From contig CAZKBQ010000013.1 in NCBI GenBank assembly GCA_964550855.1, forward strand, positions 22,077-86,076: a stretch of 64,000 nt of DNA. The letters run 5' to 3'. Under the pieces are notes generated by a model. The model was not told the origin of the DNA, made no database searches, and saw only the letters and a program-made list of their open reading frames with translations. Both the position numbers and the translations under genes were made by a program. The stretch is from JAGOBP01 sp964550855. GTDB taxonomy: Bacteria > Chloroflexota > Anaerolineae > Fen-1058. This document shows, piece by piece, positions 9,530 through 16,497 of the stretch. Each line of letters starts with the position of its first letter. Position 1 is the stretch's first letter.

Positions 9530-10512
9530 CCAGATCAATATCACACGAGTGGGTGCCCATCAGCGTGTACGGCCAATCCCAACCTTTTGGCGTGGATTGG
9601 TGCTACATGGGTGAGGAACGGTTTTCGGATCCGTTTTTCGTCGAGACGATCCAGCGCCGGCTGACTTTGCCGTTCAACCAATTGTTTCGTCCCCAGACGA
9701 CGCTCAATGAGTTGGCCGAGCGCCAGGCTGGGCTGCCGGGCCTGGCGCCAACGGGATTTATTTTTCACATGTCGCGCTGCGGATCGACATTGCTAAGTCA
9801 GCAATTGGCGGCGCTGCCCGGGGCCGTAGTGATTTCAGAAGCAACGCCCCTTGATGGCCTGCTGCGCACAAGGTGGAAGGACCCGACGGTCAACGACGAT
9901 CAGCTGGTCACGTGGTTGCGCGCGTTGATCGGCGCGCTGGGGCAACCGCGTGCAGGCAATGAAACGCGCTTGTTCATCAAACTGGATACCTGGCATACCC
10001 TTTTCCTGCCCATTATCCGGCGGGCGTTTCCGCAAACGCCGTGGGTCTTCCTGTACCGCGATCCAATTGAAGTCCTGGTGTCTCAAGAACGCGATCGCGG
10101 CAGTCAGATGATGCCCGGCGCACTGCCACCCGAATTATTTGGCCTGACGTTTGAGCAGGTGTTTACGATGTCGCCGGACGAGTATACGGCGCGGGTATTG
10201 AACAGGATCTGCGAAGCAGCCTTAGCTAATCGAGATGACCGAGGCCACTTCGTCAACTATCGCGAATTGCCGCAGGCGACCTGGACCCGCTGTGCGGAAC
10301 ATTTCGGCATTGCGTTCACGGCGGAGGAAATTGAGCGGATGCGGCGTGCTGCGCGCTTTGATGCGAAACGCCCGAAAATGTCGTTTGTGGCTGACAGCGC
10401 CGACAAGCAACGATCTGCTTCGGCTGAACTGCGCCAGCTAGCCGGGCAATGGCTTCTGGCCTGGTATGAGCAGTTGGAAGCGGCAGGCGCTGCACGTGAG
10501 TCGCCCGTATGA
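9526..10512 (+). CDS. Sulfotransferase-family protein
   Basis: 328 aa. A PAPS-dependent sulfotransferase fold is indicated by the 5'-phosphosulfate loop FHMSRCGSTLLSQQL (RCGST at 84-88) and the 3'-phosphate region VFLYRDPIEVLVSQERDR (about 174-191). Such enzymes move sulfate from PAPS to a hydroxyl or amine. There is no signal peptide, so it is cytoplasmic. Its start codon overlaps the stop of the Nif11-like gene (ATGA), so a peptide substrate is an attractive but unproven idea. A 15-bp stem terminator follows immediately. Small-molecule or glycan acceptors remain possible. Confidence 0.82.
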   Translation: MTRSISHEWVPISVYGQSQPFGVDWCYMGEERFSDPFFVETIQRRLTLPFNQLFRPQTTLNELAERQAGLPGLAPTGFIFHMSRCGSTLLSQQLAALPGAVVISEATPLDGLLRTRWKDPTVNDDQLVTWLRALIGALGQPRAGNETRLFIKLDTWHTLFLPIIRRAFPQTPWVFLYRDPIEVLVSQERDRGSQMMPGALPPELFGLTFEQVFTMSPDEYTARVLNRICEAALANRDDRGHFVNYRELPQATWTRCAEHFGIAFTAEEIERMRRAARFDAKRPKMSFVADSADKQRSASAELRQLAGQWLLAWYEQLEAAGAARESPV

Positions 10513-10552
10513 TCGAATTGGACGGCGATTGACCTCACCGTCCAATTCGATC
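10511..10552. terminator. Bidirectional terminator hairpin between convergent genes
   Basis: Perfect 15-bp arms GATCGAATTGGACGG / CCGTCCAATTCGATC around a 12-nt loop. The hairpin begins inside the sulfotransferase stop codon and ends 20 bp before the end of the converging gene. No long T-run on either side. Confidence 0.75.
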
Positions 10553-10571
10553 GTGTGCGCTCGGGCCGAAA

Positions 10572-11339
10572 CTACGCGCGACGTCTGCGCCGCCACAGGC
10601 CGATCGTCAGGCCCAACATCGCCGCTACGCCAAGCATCAGGACGGCGCCCGGCGGGGTATGCGGCACACTGTTGCGCGCCCTCAGCTGCTGCGTCTGGAC
10701 GACCGTGGGCACGTCAAACAGACGCGTGCCCGTGCTATCAGAGGTATTGCCGTCTGCGTCGGCCACCGCGAATTGCAGCGTCTCCTGCCCGTCGCACGTG
10801 GCCCAACTGATCCCACCCGGGTTGGAAATGTCGGTTTTCCATTCATAGGCATACGTGCCGTCGCCCACGGCAACTTCTTCGCCAAAGTCGGCGCCCTTCA
10901 ACATTTCGCCGTTCGAGCAAGTGGGATAGTCATTGCCTTCGCATTCGATGACATTGTCGTTGGTGGAGGGATTGGCGTGGTAGTACAAGACATACTTGTC
11001 CTCCGCGCCAGTGAACGTGGTGTTGCCATCGCAGCTGACACGCGCCTCGAGGCTGGTCGAGTTGTCTTGCGGCAGCTGCCCGTACAAGATCACTTGAAAA
11101 TACCAGTAGCTGTTGTCAGGCTCGCGCGTCACTTTGGCCTGGGCGATGTCCACGCTGTCGGCTATGCCAGAATCATTGGGACTGGTCAAGAAGACGCTGA
11201 CGTTGGCCCAATCAGGGTCGATCACGCCATCGTCGGTGTTGATCGAAGCAAAGACGGCGCGGGCGGTCAGGGGCAGCGTCAGCGCAGCGGTGAGGCCGAG
11301 TATGACCAGTGAAAATCGGATGATACGGCTTGTGTTCAT
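10572..11339 (-). CDS. Secreted protein with C-terminal membrane anchor
   Basis: 255 aa. An N-terminal Sec signal (SLVILGLTAALTLPLTARA) is followed by a domain rich in Asp, Asn and Thr. The C-terminus is VPHTPPGA, a hydrophobic helix (VLMLGVAAMLGLTIGLW) and RRRRRA. That layout (short Pro-rich motif, helix, basic tail) is typical of sorted or anchored surface proteins, although no canonical LPxTG or PEP motif is present. Mid-protein Cys pairs (VSCDGN, IECEGN, PTCSNG, ATCDGQ) suggest disulfides. Strong AAAGGAGG site. It is last in a (-) operon with the tail-collar protein and the small Tat protein. Function unknown. Confidence 0.75.
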   Translation of the reverse strand: MNTSRIIRFSLVILGLTAALTLPLTARAVFASINTDDGVIDPDWANVSVFLTSPNDSGIADSVDIAQAKVTREPDNSYWYFQVILYGQLPQDNSTSLEARVSCDGNTTFTGAEDKYVLYYHANPSTNDNVIECEGNDYPTCSNGEMLKGADFGEEVAVGDGTYAYEWKTDISNPGGISWATCDGQETLQFAVADADGNTSDSTGTRLFDVPTVVQTQQLRARNSVPHTPPGAVLMLGVAAMLGLTIGLWRRRRRA

Positions 11340-11379
11340 GTGCCTCCTTTCTCAAGACGGGGTATGATTCGCTCGGCGC

Positions 11380-11913
11380 TTAGTAGGGGTATAAACCGGC
11401 CACGCAGATGACGTATCTAAGCGCCAGATAAGGCTGCATGTTGTTGTGAGCCGCACCGCTGCCGCTAGCATTGACGGTGACGGTCGTCGTTGCAGCGCCG
11501 CTCGCCAGATCGACGTTGGCCGCGCCGGTCTGATAGATATTGCTGCGCCCGGTGCTGCCCGGTAAGTGACCTTGCGGCGTGGGGCTGTCAGCTGCGGCGC
11601 TGCTGCCTTTCAAGGTGGTAGTCGCCGTCGCGGCGTGGTTGTGCGCCGGCATTTCACTGGCCGTCAAAGTGTGGGTGGCCTCGCCGCCGGTTGCGCCCAG
11701 ACTATAACCACCACCAGCGCCGACAGGCACTCGTCCGTTCAGGTTAGGCAGCGCGAAGGTGGTGATGCCGTTGCCGCCATAAGTCGTGCCCAACAGTGAA
11801 AACAGGGCCGTGTTCTGCGAAATCTGCAGCAATTGGCCGTCACACGACATCCAGTTAGTAAGCGAGCGATTAAAGGCTACCAGGCGAATTTCACCAAGGA
11901 ATGCATTGGACAT
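11380..11913 (-). CDS. Phage tail-collar domain protein (microcystin-dependent-protein type)
   Basis: 177 aa. It opens with FLGEIRLVAFNRSLTNWMSCDGQLLQIS and continues with ALFSLLGTTYGGNG, FALPNLNGRVPVGAG and HTLTASEMPAHNH, the collar-domain pattern shared by phage tail fibres and the stand-alone MdpB-like proteins of many bacteria. It ends NNMQPYLALRYVICVAGLYPY, also standard. No other phage genes are nearby, so a domesticated secreted protein is more likely than prophage. No signal peptide is seen, which is usual in this family. Excellent AAAGGAGGT ribosome site. It lies between an anchored secreted protein and a Tat-signal protein in one operon. Confidence 0.88.
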   Translation of the reverse strand: MSNAFLGEIRLVAFNRSLTNWMSCDGQLLQISQNTALFSLLGTTYGGNGITTFALPNLNGRVPVGAGGGYSLGATGGEATHTLTASEMPAHNHAATATTTLKGSSAAADSPTPQGHLPGSTGRSNIYQTGAANVDLASGAATTTVTVNASGSGAAHNNMQPYLALRYVICVAGLYPY

Positions 11914-11941
11914 TTGATACCTCCTTTAGAGTATTTACGGA

Positions 11942-12238
11942 TTAACCGCGAGCGCGCGAGTTGCGTCGTGGCTGCCAGTCCAGGCTGCCCCAGCGCCGCC
12001 CGTCATATGATTTAAGCCAAAACGTCACTTGGTCTGGCCGCGTCAGGCGCACATACCAGATGTCTGCTGCCTGGTATAGTTCAGCCACGGTCAGGTCCGG
12101 CCCAAAGTTCGGCTGTGGAACTTCAGTGGCCGAGGCGACATGTCTTGTCCCGGTCGGTTCCAGGACCAGTGGAGTCGCTGGCAGAGCCAGGCTAAGAGCG
12201 GCGGTAAAACCTGTCTTGATGAATTGTCTGCGATTCAT
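11942..12238 (-). CDS. Small Tat-exported protein of unknown function (98 aa)
   Basis: The N-terminus MNRRQFIKTGFTAALSLALPATPLV is a twin-arginine signal (RRQFIK). The mature part has only about 65 residues, ending LKSYDGRRWGSLDWQPRRNSRARG, with several Trp and Arg. No cofactor motif or family is recognised. A CAGGAGGAA site precedes the ATG. It is the first gene of the (-) operon that continues into the tail-collar and anchored proteins; a promoter candidate lies about 200 bp upstream. Confidence 0.7.
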   Translation of the reverse strand: MNRRQFIKTGFTAALSLALPATPLVLEPTGTRHVASATEVPQPNFGPDLTVAELYQAADIWYVRLTRPDQVTFWLKSYDGRRWGSLDWQPRRNSRARG

Positions 12239-12674
12239 ATGAGTTGTGTTCCTCCTGACTAACGAATACGATAACGATCAAATAATGCTTGTGAATGAGC
12301 GCGGCTTCACCTCCTAAAAAAGCAGGCACTTCGGTAAACGCTGTTGAGACTTGACCGGCATATTGCTCGTCATGTCACGCGGCAGTTTCACAAAGTGTGC
12401 TCATGAATAACGCATTCTGACAACCCATTGAAGATTAGCAGGGATATTATCACACCTGAACACTTAAGGTCAAATTTTACTTACCTATTAAATACAGCAC
12501 CGAAACATTAGGCTTGGTCTTTGTACGGCTCCTTCCGACTGGATCAGTCAAAACCTATTGATCTTGTCTGCACATGACGGTCCGGGGCAAGCCGATGATC
12601 TTATTTGCCCCGCGGTCGATTTCGTCATACAATCAACGTCGCACGTTCCTTCATCTTTCATCACCAGGACGTCT
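12239..12674. other. AT-richer intergenic region upstream of the secreted-protein operon
   Basis: No credible gene. The stretch 12390-12530 is clearly more AT-rich than its surroundings and contains a (-) promoter candidate. The region separates the secreted-protein operon from the restriction-modification remnant. The HsdM remnant frame extends upstream to 12558, but homology is recognised only from 12675. Confidence 0.5.
12446..12473 (-). promoter_or_regulatory. Promoter candidate for the Tat/tail-collar/anchored-protein operon
   Basis: On the minus strand TTGACC (12473-12468), a 16-bp spacer and GATAAT (12451-12446), with TGT just before the -10 giving a partial extended -10. Predicted start near 12439 gives a leader of about 200 nt before ATG 12238. 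Confidence 0.5.
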
Positions 12675-12845
12675 ATGCCCGCCAACACCATCGAAATTGA
12701 AGACCGCCTGTGGGACGTCGCCGACAACCTGCGCGCCAACTCCAAACTGAAGTCGTCCGAATTCTCCGTCCCGGTGCTGGGACTGATCTTCCTGCGCTAC
12801 GCCGACTGCGTGTTCAGTCTCGCCAGGGCGGCAGTTGAGCGATGA
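12675..12845 (+). pseudogene. hsdM remnant: N-terminus of a type I DNA methyltransferase
   Basis: The 56 codons from ATG 12675 match the start of type I modification subunits: IEDRLWDVADNLRANSKLKSSE, then VPVLGLIFLRYADC. Homology stops at about 12812, after which the frame reads an unrelated tail (SLARAAVER) to a stop. The remaining roughly 450 residues, including the NPPY-type catalytic motif, are missing. A deletion joins this piece to the end of hsdR. It cannot encode an active methyltransferase. Confidence 0.8.
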
Positions 12846-13059
12846 AGAGAAACGCCATGTCGCCCTGGGCTTAACGGAAGAGGAACTCGCCATCTTCGAT
12901 CTACTCACCAAACCTGAGCCGAAGTTGACCCGGAAGGAAGAGCAGCAAGTCAAGAAAGTGGCGCGCGATCTGCTCGACGTTCTTAAGCGCGAGAAATTCG
13001 TGCTCGACTGGCGCAAGCGGCAGCACATACGCAGTTGCTTGAGGTGGATTATCAAATGA
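12829..13059 (+). pseudogene. hsdR remnant: C-terminus of a type I restriction subunit
   Basis: From about 12829 a second frame reads (R)QLSDEEKRHVALGLTEEE, LTKPEPKLTRKEE, QVKKVARDLLDVLKREK and VLDWRKRQ, which matches the extreme C-terminus of HsdR proteins. The last residues (HIRSCLRWIIK) diverge before the stop. No nuclease or helicase part exists here. With the hsdM start it marks a large internal deletion of an hsdM-(hsdS)-hsdR operon. TTG 12835 could act as a start, but the product would be a 74-aa fragment. Confidence 0.78.
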
Positions 13060-14429
13060 AGGCGGACTCCAGGCCAGACGTCACTTCGAATGCCTCAGCC
13101 CTTTACCGCTTCATGCTGCCCAGCGGCTTGCGGGTGTGGATCGAGCCGCGCCTGCAAGTCGAATCCATCACGGCGCTGCTGGCGGTGCACGCGGGCGCGC
13201 GTTACGAGACCACTGCCGACAACGGGCTATCGCACTTTGTCGAGCACCTGGTCTTCGACGGCACGGAGAAGTGGCCGACCGAAGAAGCCGTAGCCGACGC
13301 CGTCACACATCGGGGCGGGCAATGGAACGCGTGGACGGCGGAAGAGACGACGACCTACTACGTCCAACTGCCGCATGCTGACGCCGATCTGGCCATGGAA
13401 TGGTTGTCGCAGGTCGTCTTTCACCCCACCTTTCCGCCCGACAAGATCGACAAGGAACGCGGTGTCATCTTTCAAGAGAAGATGGGGCGTTATGGCTGGC
13501 TGCTCAACGTGCTGGAAGCGCTGGGGTTGGGTTACGATCTGGATCGGCAGGTCCGGCGCGCCGTGTTTCCCGGCTCGGCCCTGAGCCTGCGCGTCATCGG
13601 CGAGGACGCCTCGCTCGATCGGCTTACGCGCCCGATGGTGATTGACTATCATCGGGCGCGCTACACGCCCGCCAACTGCGCGCTGATCGTCTCAGGGCGC
13701 TGTACGGCGGCTGATCTGGCTGCGCGTGTGACACATCATTTTGGCGCGGTCGCGGCGCAGCCCGCACCTGCGCCGCCCCCGACCCCGCCTCTGCCGCAAC
13801 GCGGTCCGCAGCGCGTGACAGTGCGTGGCCCCCTGCCGAGCGCTGAGTGCGAACTGCTGATCGGCATGCGCACGGTCGAAGCGACGCATCCGGATCGCTG
13901 GGCGCTGGCGGTGCTGGCGCAAATTATGGAGGAGTCCCTGCTCAAGGCGGTTCGTTTTCAGCGCGGCCTGGCCTACGGCGTGCATGCCTTTACCGAACAC
14001 TTCGCCGACGCGGGTTACTTTGGGCTGAGGACACAAATCGAATCGCGGCATCGCGCCGAGGTGCAGCAGTTGATCGAAGACCACTTCGAGCGCCTTCGGC
14101 AAGGACAGTTAACCGAGGAACAGCTACGCAATGCGCAGGCCGCTTTGGTCGGCGCACATATCCTGGCGATGGAAGACGGCCTGCAACGAGCCGATTGGTT
14201 GGCGCATTGGGCGCTGGCCCCCGACGATCGGCCGCCGCCCGATTATGCCGCCGTCATTCATGCGGTGACACCTGCCGATGTGCAGCGCGTGCTTGACACC
14301 TACTTCACGCCCCAGCGCCGCTTTGTAGCCGCTCATCAGCCGATTGTGACCGTGCCCCGCGTGGCCCGGCTGATAGCCGTGACGCTCGGCTGCCTGCTGG
14401 CGATCGGGATCGTTCGCCGCGGCCGTTGA
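13056..14429 (+). CDS. M16-family zinc peptidase with C-terminal membrane helix
   Basis: 457 aa. The inverted zinc motif HxxEH is intact (His60, Glu63, His64 in LSHFVEH). The third ligand candidate is Glu141 in FQEKMG, 77 residues later as expected, and NAWTAEETTYY-like sequence near 91 is also typical. A second, inactive M16 half follows (about 225-430). The protein ends with a hydrophobic helix (LIAVTLGCLLAIGIV) and RRGR, so it may be membrane-tethered, which is unusual for soluble pitrilysin-like enzymes. The ATG overlaps the hsdR remnant stop (ATGA) and has GAGGTGG upstream. Substrate unknown. Confidence 0.9.
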   Translation: MKADSRPDVTSNASALYRFMLPSGLRVWIEPRLQVESITALLAVHAGARYETTADNGLSHFVEHLVFDGTEKWPTEEAVADAVTHRGGQWNAWTAEETTTYYVQLPHADADLAMEWLSQVVFHPTFPPDKIDKERGVIFQEKMGRYGWLLNVLEALGLGYDLDRQVRRAVFPGSALSLRVIGEDASLDRLTRPMVIDYHRARYTPANCALIVSGRCTAADLAARVTHHFGAVAAQPAPAPPPTPPLPQRGPQRVTVRGPLPSAECELLIGMRTVEATHPDRWALAVLAQIMEESLLKAVRFQRGLAYGVHAFTEHFADAGYFGLRTQIESRHRAEVQQLIEDHFERLRQGQLTEEQLRNAQAALVGAHILAMEDGLQRADWLAHWALAPDDRPPPDYAAVIHAVTPADVQRVLDTYFTPQRRFVAAHQPIVTVPRVARLIAVTLGCLLAIGIVRRGR

Positions 14430-14450
14430 CGTCGGCGCACGCCCACCAGA

Positions 14451-14465
14451 CGCGAATTCATTCGC
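14451..14465. repeat. Short palindromic repeat with core CGAATTCATTCG
   Basis: CGCGAATTCATTCGC lies 22 bp after the M16 peptidase stop. The same 12-bp core, in either orientation, occurs at 24740-24751 and 24788-24801. All copies are intergenic and at gene 3' ends, suggesting a dispersed palindromic element or small transcript-end hairpin. Confidence 0.5.
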
Positions 14466-14596
14466 CGGAGAAGTCGGTCGGCAAAACAATGACGCGCGCT
14501 CTGGGGCATCCCGGAACTCGCCCCTTGTTCCCGGTTCAACCACCCCTATATCTGGGAGGGCGCATCGCCGACCGTCGCTGTCCCATCCCGGCAGAT

Positions 14597-14626
14597 CCTA
14601 ACTGCATCCTAACTGGAACCTAACTG
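14597..14626. repeat. Three CCTAACTG direct repeats with 11-bp period
   Basis: CCTAACTG occurs at 14597-14604, 14608-14615 and 14619-14626, exactly 11 bp apart, so all three lie on the same DNA face. Such phasing is typical of sites for OmpR/PhoB-type regulators. It sits between two convergent gene ends, where no promoter is expected. The rest of 14430-14681 shows only the palindrome at 14451 and nothing else I recognise. Confidence 0.55.
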
Positions 14627-14681
14627 AGGCCGTGCCGCCGTCTGCTCTTGCAGGCCGACGCCGCGCGGCCATATTTGGGGG

Positions 14682-15347
14682 TCAATCGGCGGCACGACCG
14701 GCGTTGGTCGTCGCCTGCGCAAACGCCCGTGCCCGATCGGTCAGCGCCGCCCAATCGCGCGCGGCGATCAACTGCCGGTCTGCCAACTTTCCGCCCACAC
14801 CCACTGCAAATGCACCCGACTTAAGGTAGGCCGCGAGGTTGTCCAGATCGATGCCGCCGGTTGGAATCAGCCGCAGAAACGGCAACGGCTCGCGCACGTC
14901 CTTGAGGTAAGCCGGTCCAACCGAGCGCGCCGGAAACACTTTCACGGCGCTCGCCCCCGCTTCCCACGCTGCCAGGATTTCCGTGGGCGTGAGCGCGCCG
15001 GGGATCACGGGGACGTTGAGCGACTTGCACACCTCGATCGTCCGATTGTTCGTCGTCGGCGACACGATGAACTGCGCGCCGGCCTCGATCGCGGCGCGTG
15101 CCTGATCGGGTTGAAGGACGCTGCCAAGTCCGATGGCGGCTTCGCCGCGCTCAAACTCGGGCAGCGCTGTTTTCACCTCGTGCACCGCGCCGATCGCCTC
15201 AGGATTTGTCAGCGTGAATTCGATCGCGCACAGGCCGCCATCGAGCAGGGCCCGCGCCAAATCGACGGCGCTGCTGAGATCGTTCACCCGCACGATGGCG
15301 ATGAGTTTATGCCGGCCGATCAGGCCGAGCGCGTCAATAGCGGCCAT
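14682..15347 (-). CDS. 2-keto-3-deoxy-6-phosphogluconate aldolase-like protein (Eda family)
   Basis: 221 aa. Class I aldolase of the KDPG/KHG family, splitting a 2-keto-3-deoxy sugar acid (phosphate) into pyruvate and an aldehyde. Glu43 in IEFTLTNP and Schiff-base Lys136 in SAVKVFPA are both present, as are GLGSVL and FIVSPTTN. ATG 15347 is chosen for GAGGAAAT upstream; it overlaps the end of the UroD-like gene by 14 bases. As last gene of the (-) arm it would supply the final cleavage step of a sugar-acid pathway. The exact keto-acid cannot be told from sequence. Confidence 0.88.
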   Translation of the reverse strand: MAAIDALGLIGRHKLIAIVRVNDLSSAVDLARALLDGGLCAIEFTLTNPEAIGAVHEVKTALPEFERGEAAIGLGSVLQPDQARAAIEAGAQFIVSPTTNNRTIEVCKSLNVPVIPGALTPTEILAAWEAGASAVKVFPARSVGPAYLKDVREPLPFLRLIPTGGIDLDNLAAYLKSGAFAVGVGGKLADRQLIAARDWAALTDRARAFAQATTNAGRAAD

Positions 15348-16446
15348 ATTTCCTCGCAGCCTCAAACAGGGCCATCACATTCTGCGCGGGCACATCGGGC
15401 TGCAGGTGATTGGCGGGCGCGATGACATAGCCGCCGCCCGGCGCAAGAGTGCGAACGCGCTCCTGCACCTCCGCTTCGATCTGCGCGCTGGTGCCCGTCA
15501 TGGTCTGCTTGATGTCGATGACGCCCCAGAAGGTCAGTTTGTCGCCGTACTTCGCCTTGATGCTCGCCATGTCCACATTGGGCAGCGGTTCGAGACAGTG
15601 GAAGATGTCCACACCCAGATCGATCAGCCGGCTCAGCAACGGTTCCATGCGCCCGTCGGAATGGAACAGAATCTTGACGTGCGGGGCCGCGTCTTTGATC
15701 AGACCAATGATGCGCCGATAAGCCGGCGCGAAGAACCGGTCGAACATCTTCGGCGAGATCAGCGGATTGGCTGCCGCGTAGTCGTCGCCGGGCAGTTCGA
15801 TGACATCCAGATAGGCGCCGGCGGTATCGAGGTAGATGTCCAGCAGGCGGCACAAGACGCTGGTGACCCGATCGATCAAGGCGGTGACAAACTCAGGATT
15901 CGTGCCCAGATCGATCATGAATTTGTCTATGCGGCGCAGGCTGTTGCAGCGTTCCAGCACGCCATACGAATCGGCGGCGCGGCCGACGACGGCGTAATCG
16001 GTTTGTTCCTTCAGATACTTGGCCCGTTGCTGCAACTCGTCGCGCCGCACAAGTTGATCAACGTCGGGCCACGCATAGCGATCGAGATCGTTGACGCTCG
16101 CGTTTTCGAGCGGATAATTGATCGGGCCGAGGTAGATGCCCGCTTGTTTCCAGCCCACGCCCCAGGCATCGCGGCCGTCCGCTATCGGCCCGCCGAGATC
16201 GGTGAAGCCCAGCCACACGTGCCGCACATCGGTATCCAGCGCGTCCAGCACCCGATCGTCGTAGTAGTTGACGGTGTGCCCTTTGCGGCGGCGAAAGGGC
16301 GCCACCGGTTCGCCCAGCTTCAAAACCTTCAGCAAATCAAAGTACAGCGGATCGGTGATGCCATACGCGCTGCCCCAGATGGCCGTCGGCACCCGGTCGG
16401 GTTGCTGATGATTGATCGCCGTTAATAGTCGTTCGCGATGATCCAT
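15334..16446 (-). CDS. Uroporphyrinogen decarboxylase-family protein of catabolic type
   Basis: 370 aa. UroD/MtaA-fold TIM barrel: starts MDHRERLLTAINHQQPDRVP, and contains ILFHSDGRMEPLL and VDIFHCLEPLPNVDM. In corrinoid methyltransferases the first motif is usually HxCG with zinc-binding Cys; here it is HSDG, so that ligand is changed. Such proteins are common in sugar loci and their reaction is mostly unknown. It is not the haem-pathway HemE, given the divergent N-terminus and context. It sits between a Gfo/Idh dehydrogenase and a KDPG-type aldolase. Family sure, reaction unknown. Confidence 0.82.
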   Translation of the reverse strand: MDHRERLLTAINHQQPDRVPTAIWGSAYGITDPLYFDLLKVLKLGEPVAPFRRRKGHTVNYYDDRVLDALDTDVRHVWLGFTDLGGPIADGRDAWGVGWKQAGIYLGPINYPLENASVNDLDRYAWPDVDQLVRRDELQQRAKYLKEQTDYAVVGRAADSYGVLERCNSLRRIDKFMIDLGTNPEFVTALIDRVTSVLCRLLDIYLDTAGAYLDVIELPGDDYAAANPLISPKMFDRFFAPAYRRIIGLIKDAAPHVKILFHSDGRMEPLLSRLIDLGVDIFHCLEPLPNVDMASIKAKYGDKLTFWGVIDIKQTMTGTSAQIEAEVQERVRTLAPGGGYVIAPANHLQPDVPAQNVMALFEAARKYGRY

Positions 16447-16457
16447 GATCCTCTTTC

Positions 16458-16484
16458 TCCCCTCTCCTCGTGGAGGAGAGGGGA
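16458..16484. repeat. Intergenic CCCCTCTCC-type hairpin repeat
   Basis: 12-bp arms TCCCCTCTCCTC / GAGGAGAGGGGA with a GTG loop, in the 51-bp gap between two genes of the (-) operon. A relative at 28581-28609 has the same CCCCTCTCC / GGAGAGGGG arms. Probably a dispersed hairpin that modulates readthrough or mRNA stability. Confidence 0.6.
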
Positions 16485-16497
16485 TGGAGGTGAAGTT

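Noticed and set aside
11380..11913. Prophage remnant suggested by the tail-collar protein
   Set aside because: No capsid, terminase, integrase or lysis genes nearby; stand-alone collar proteins are common in bacteria.
15133..16425. Long open frame (430 codons) on the plus strand
   Set aside because: It lies opposite the well-supported UroD-family gene, its sequence is His/Arg/Asp-rich with no family motif, and high GC alone explains long antisense frames here.
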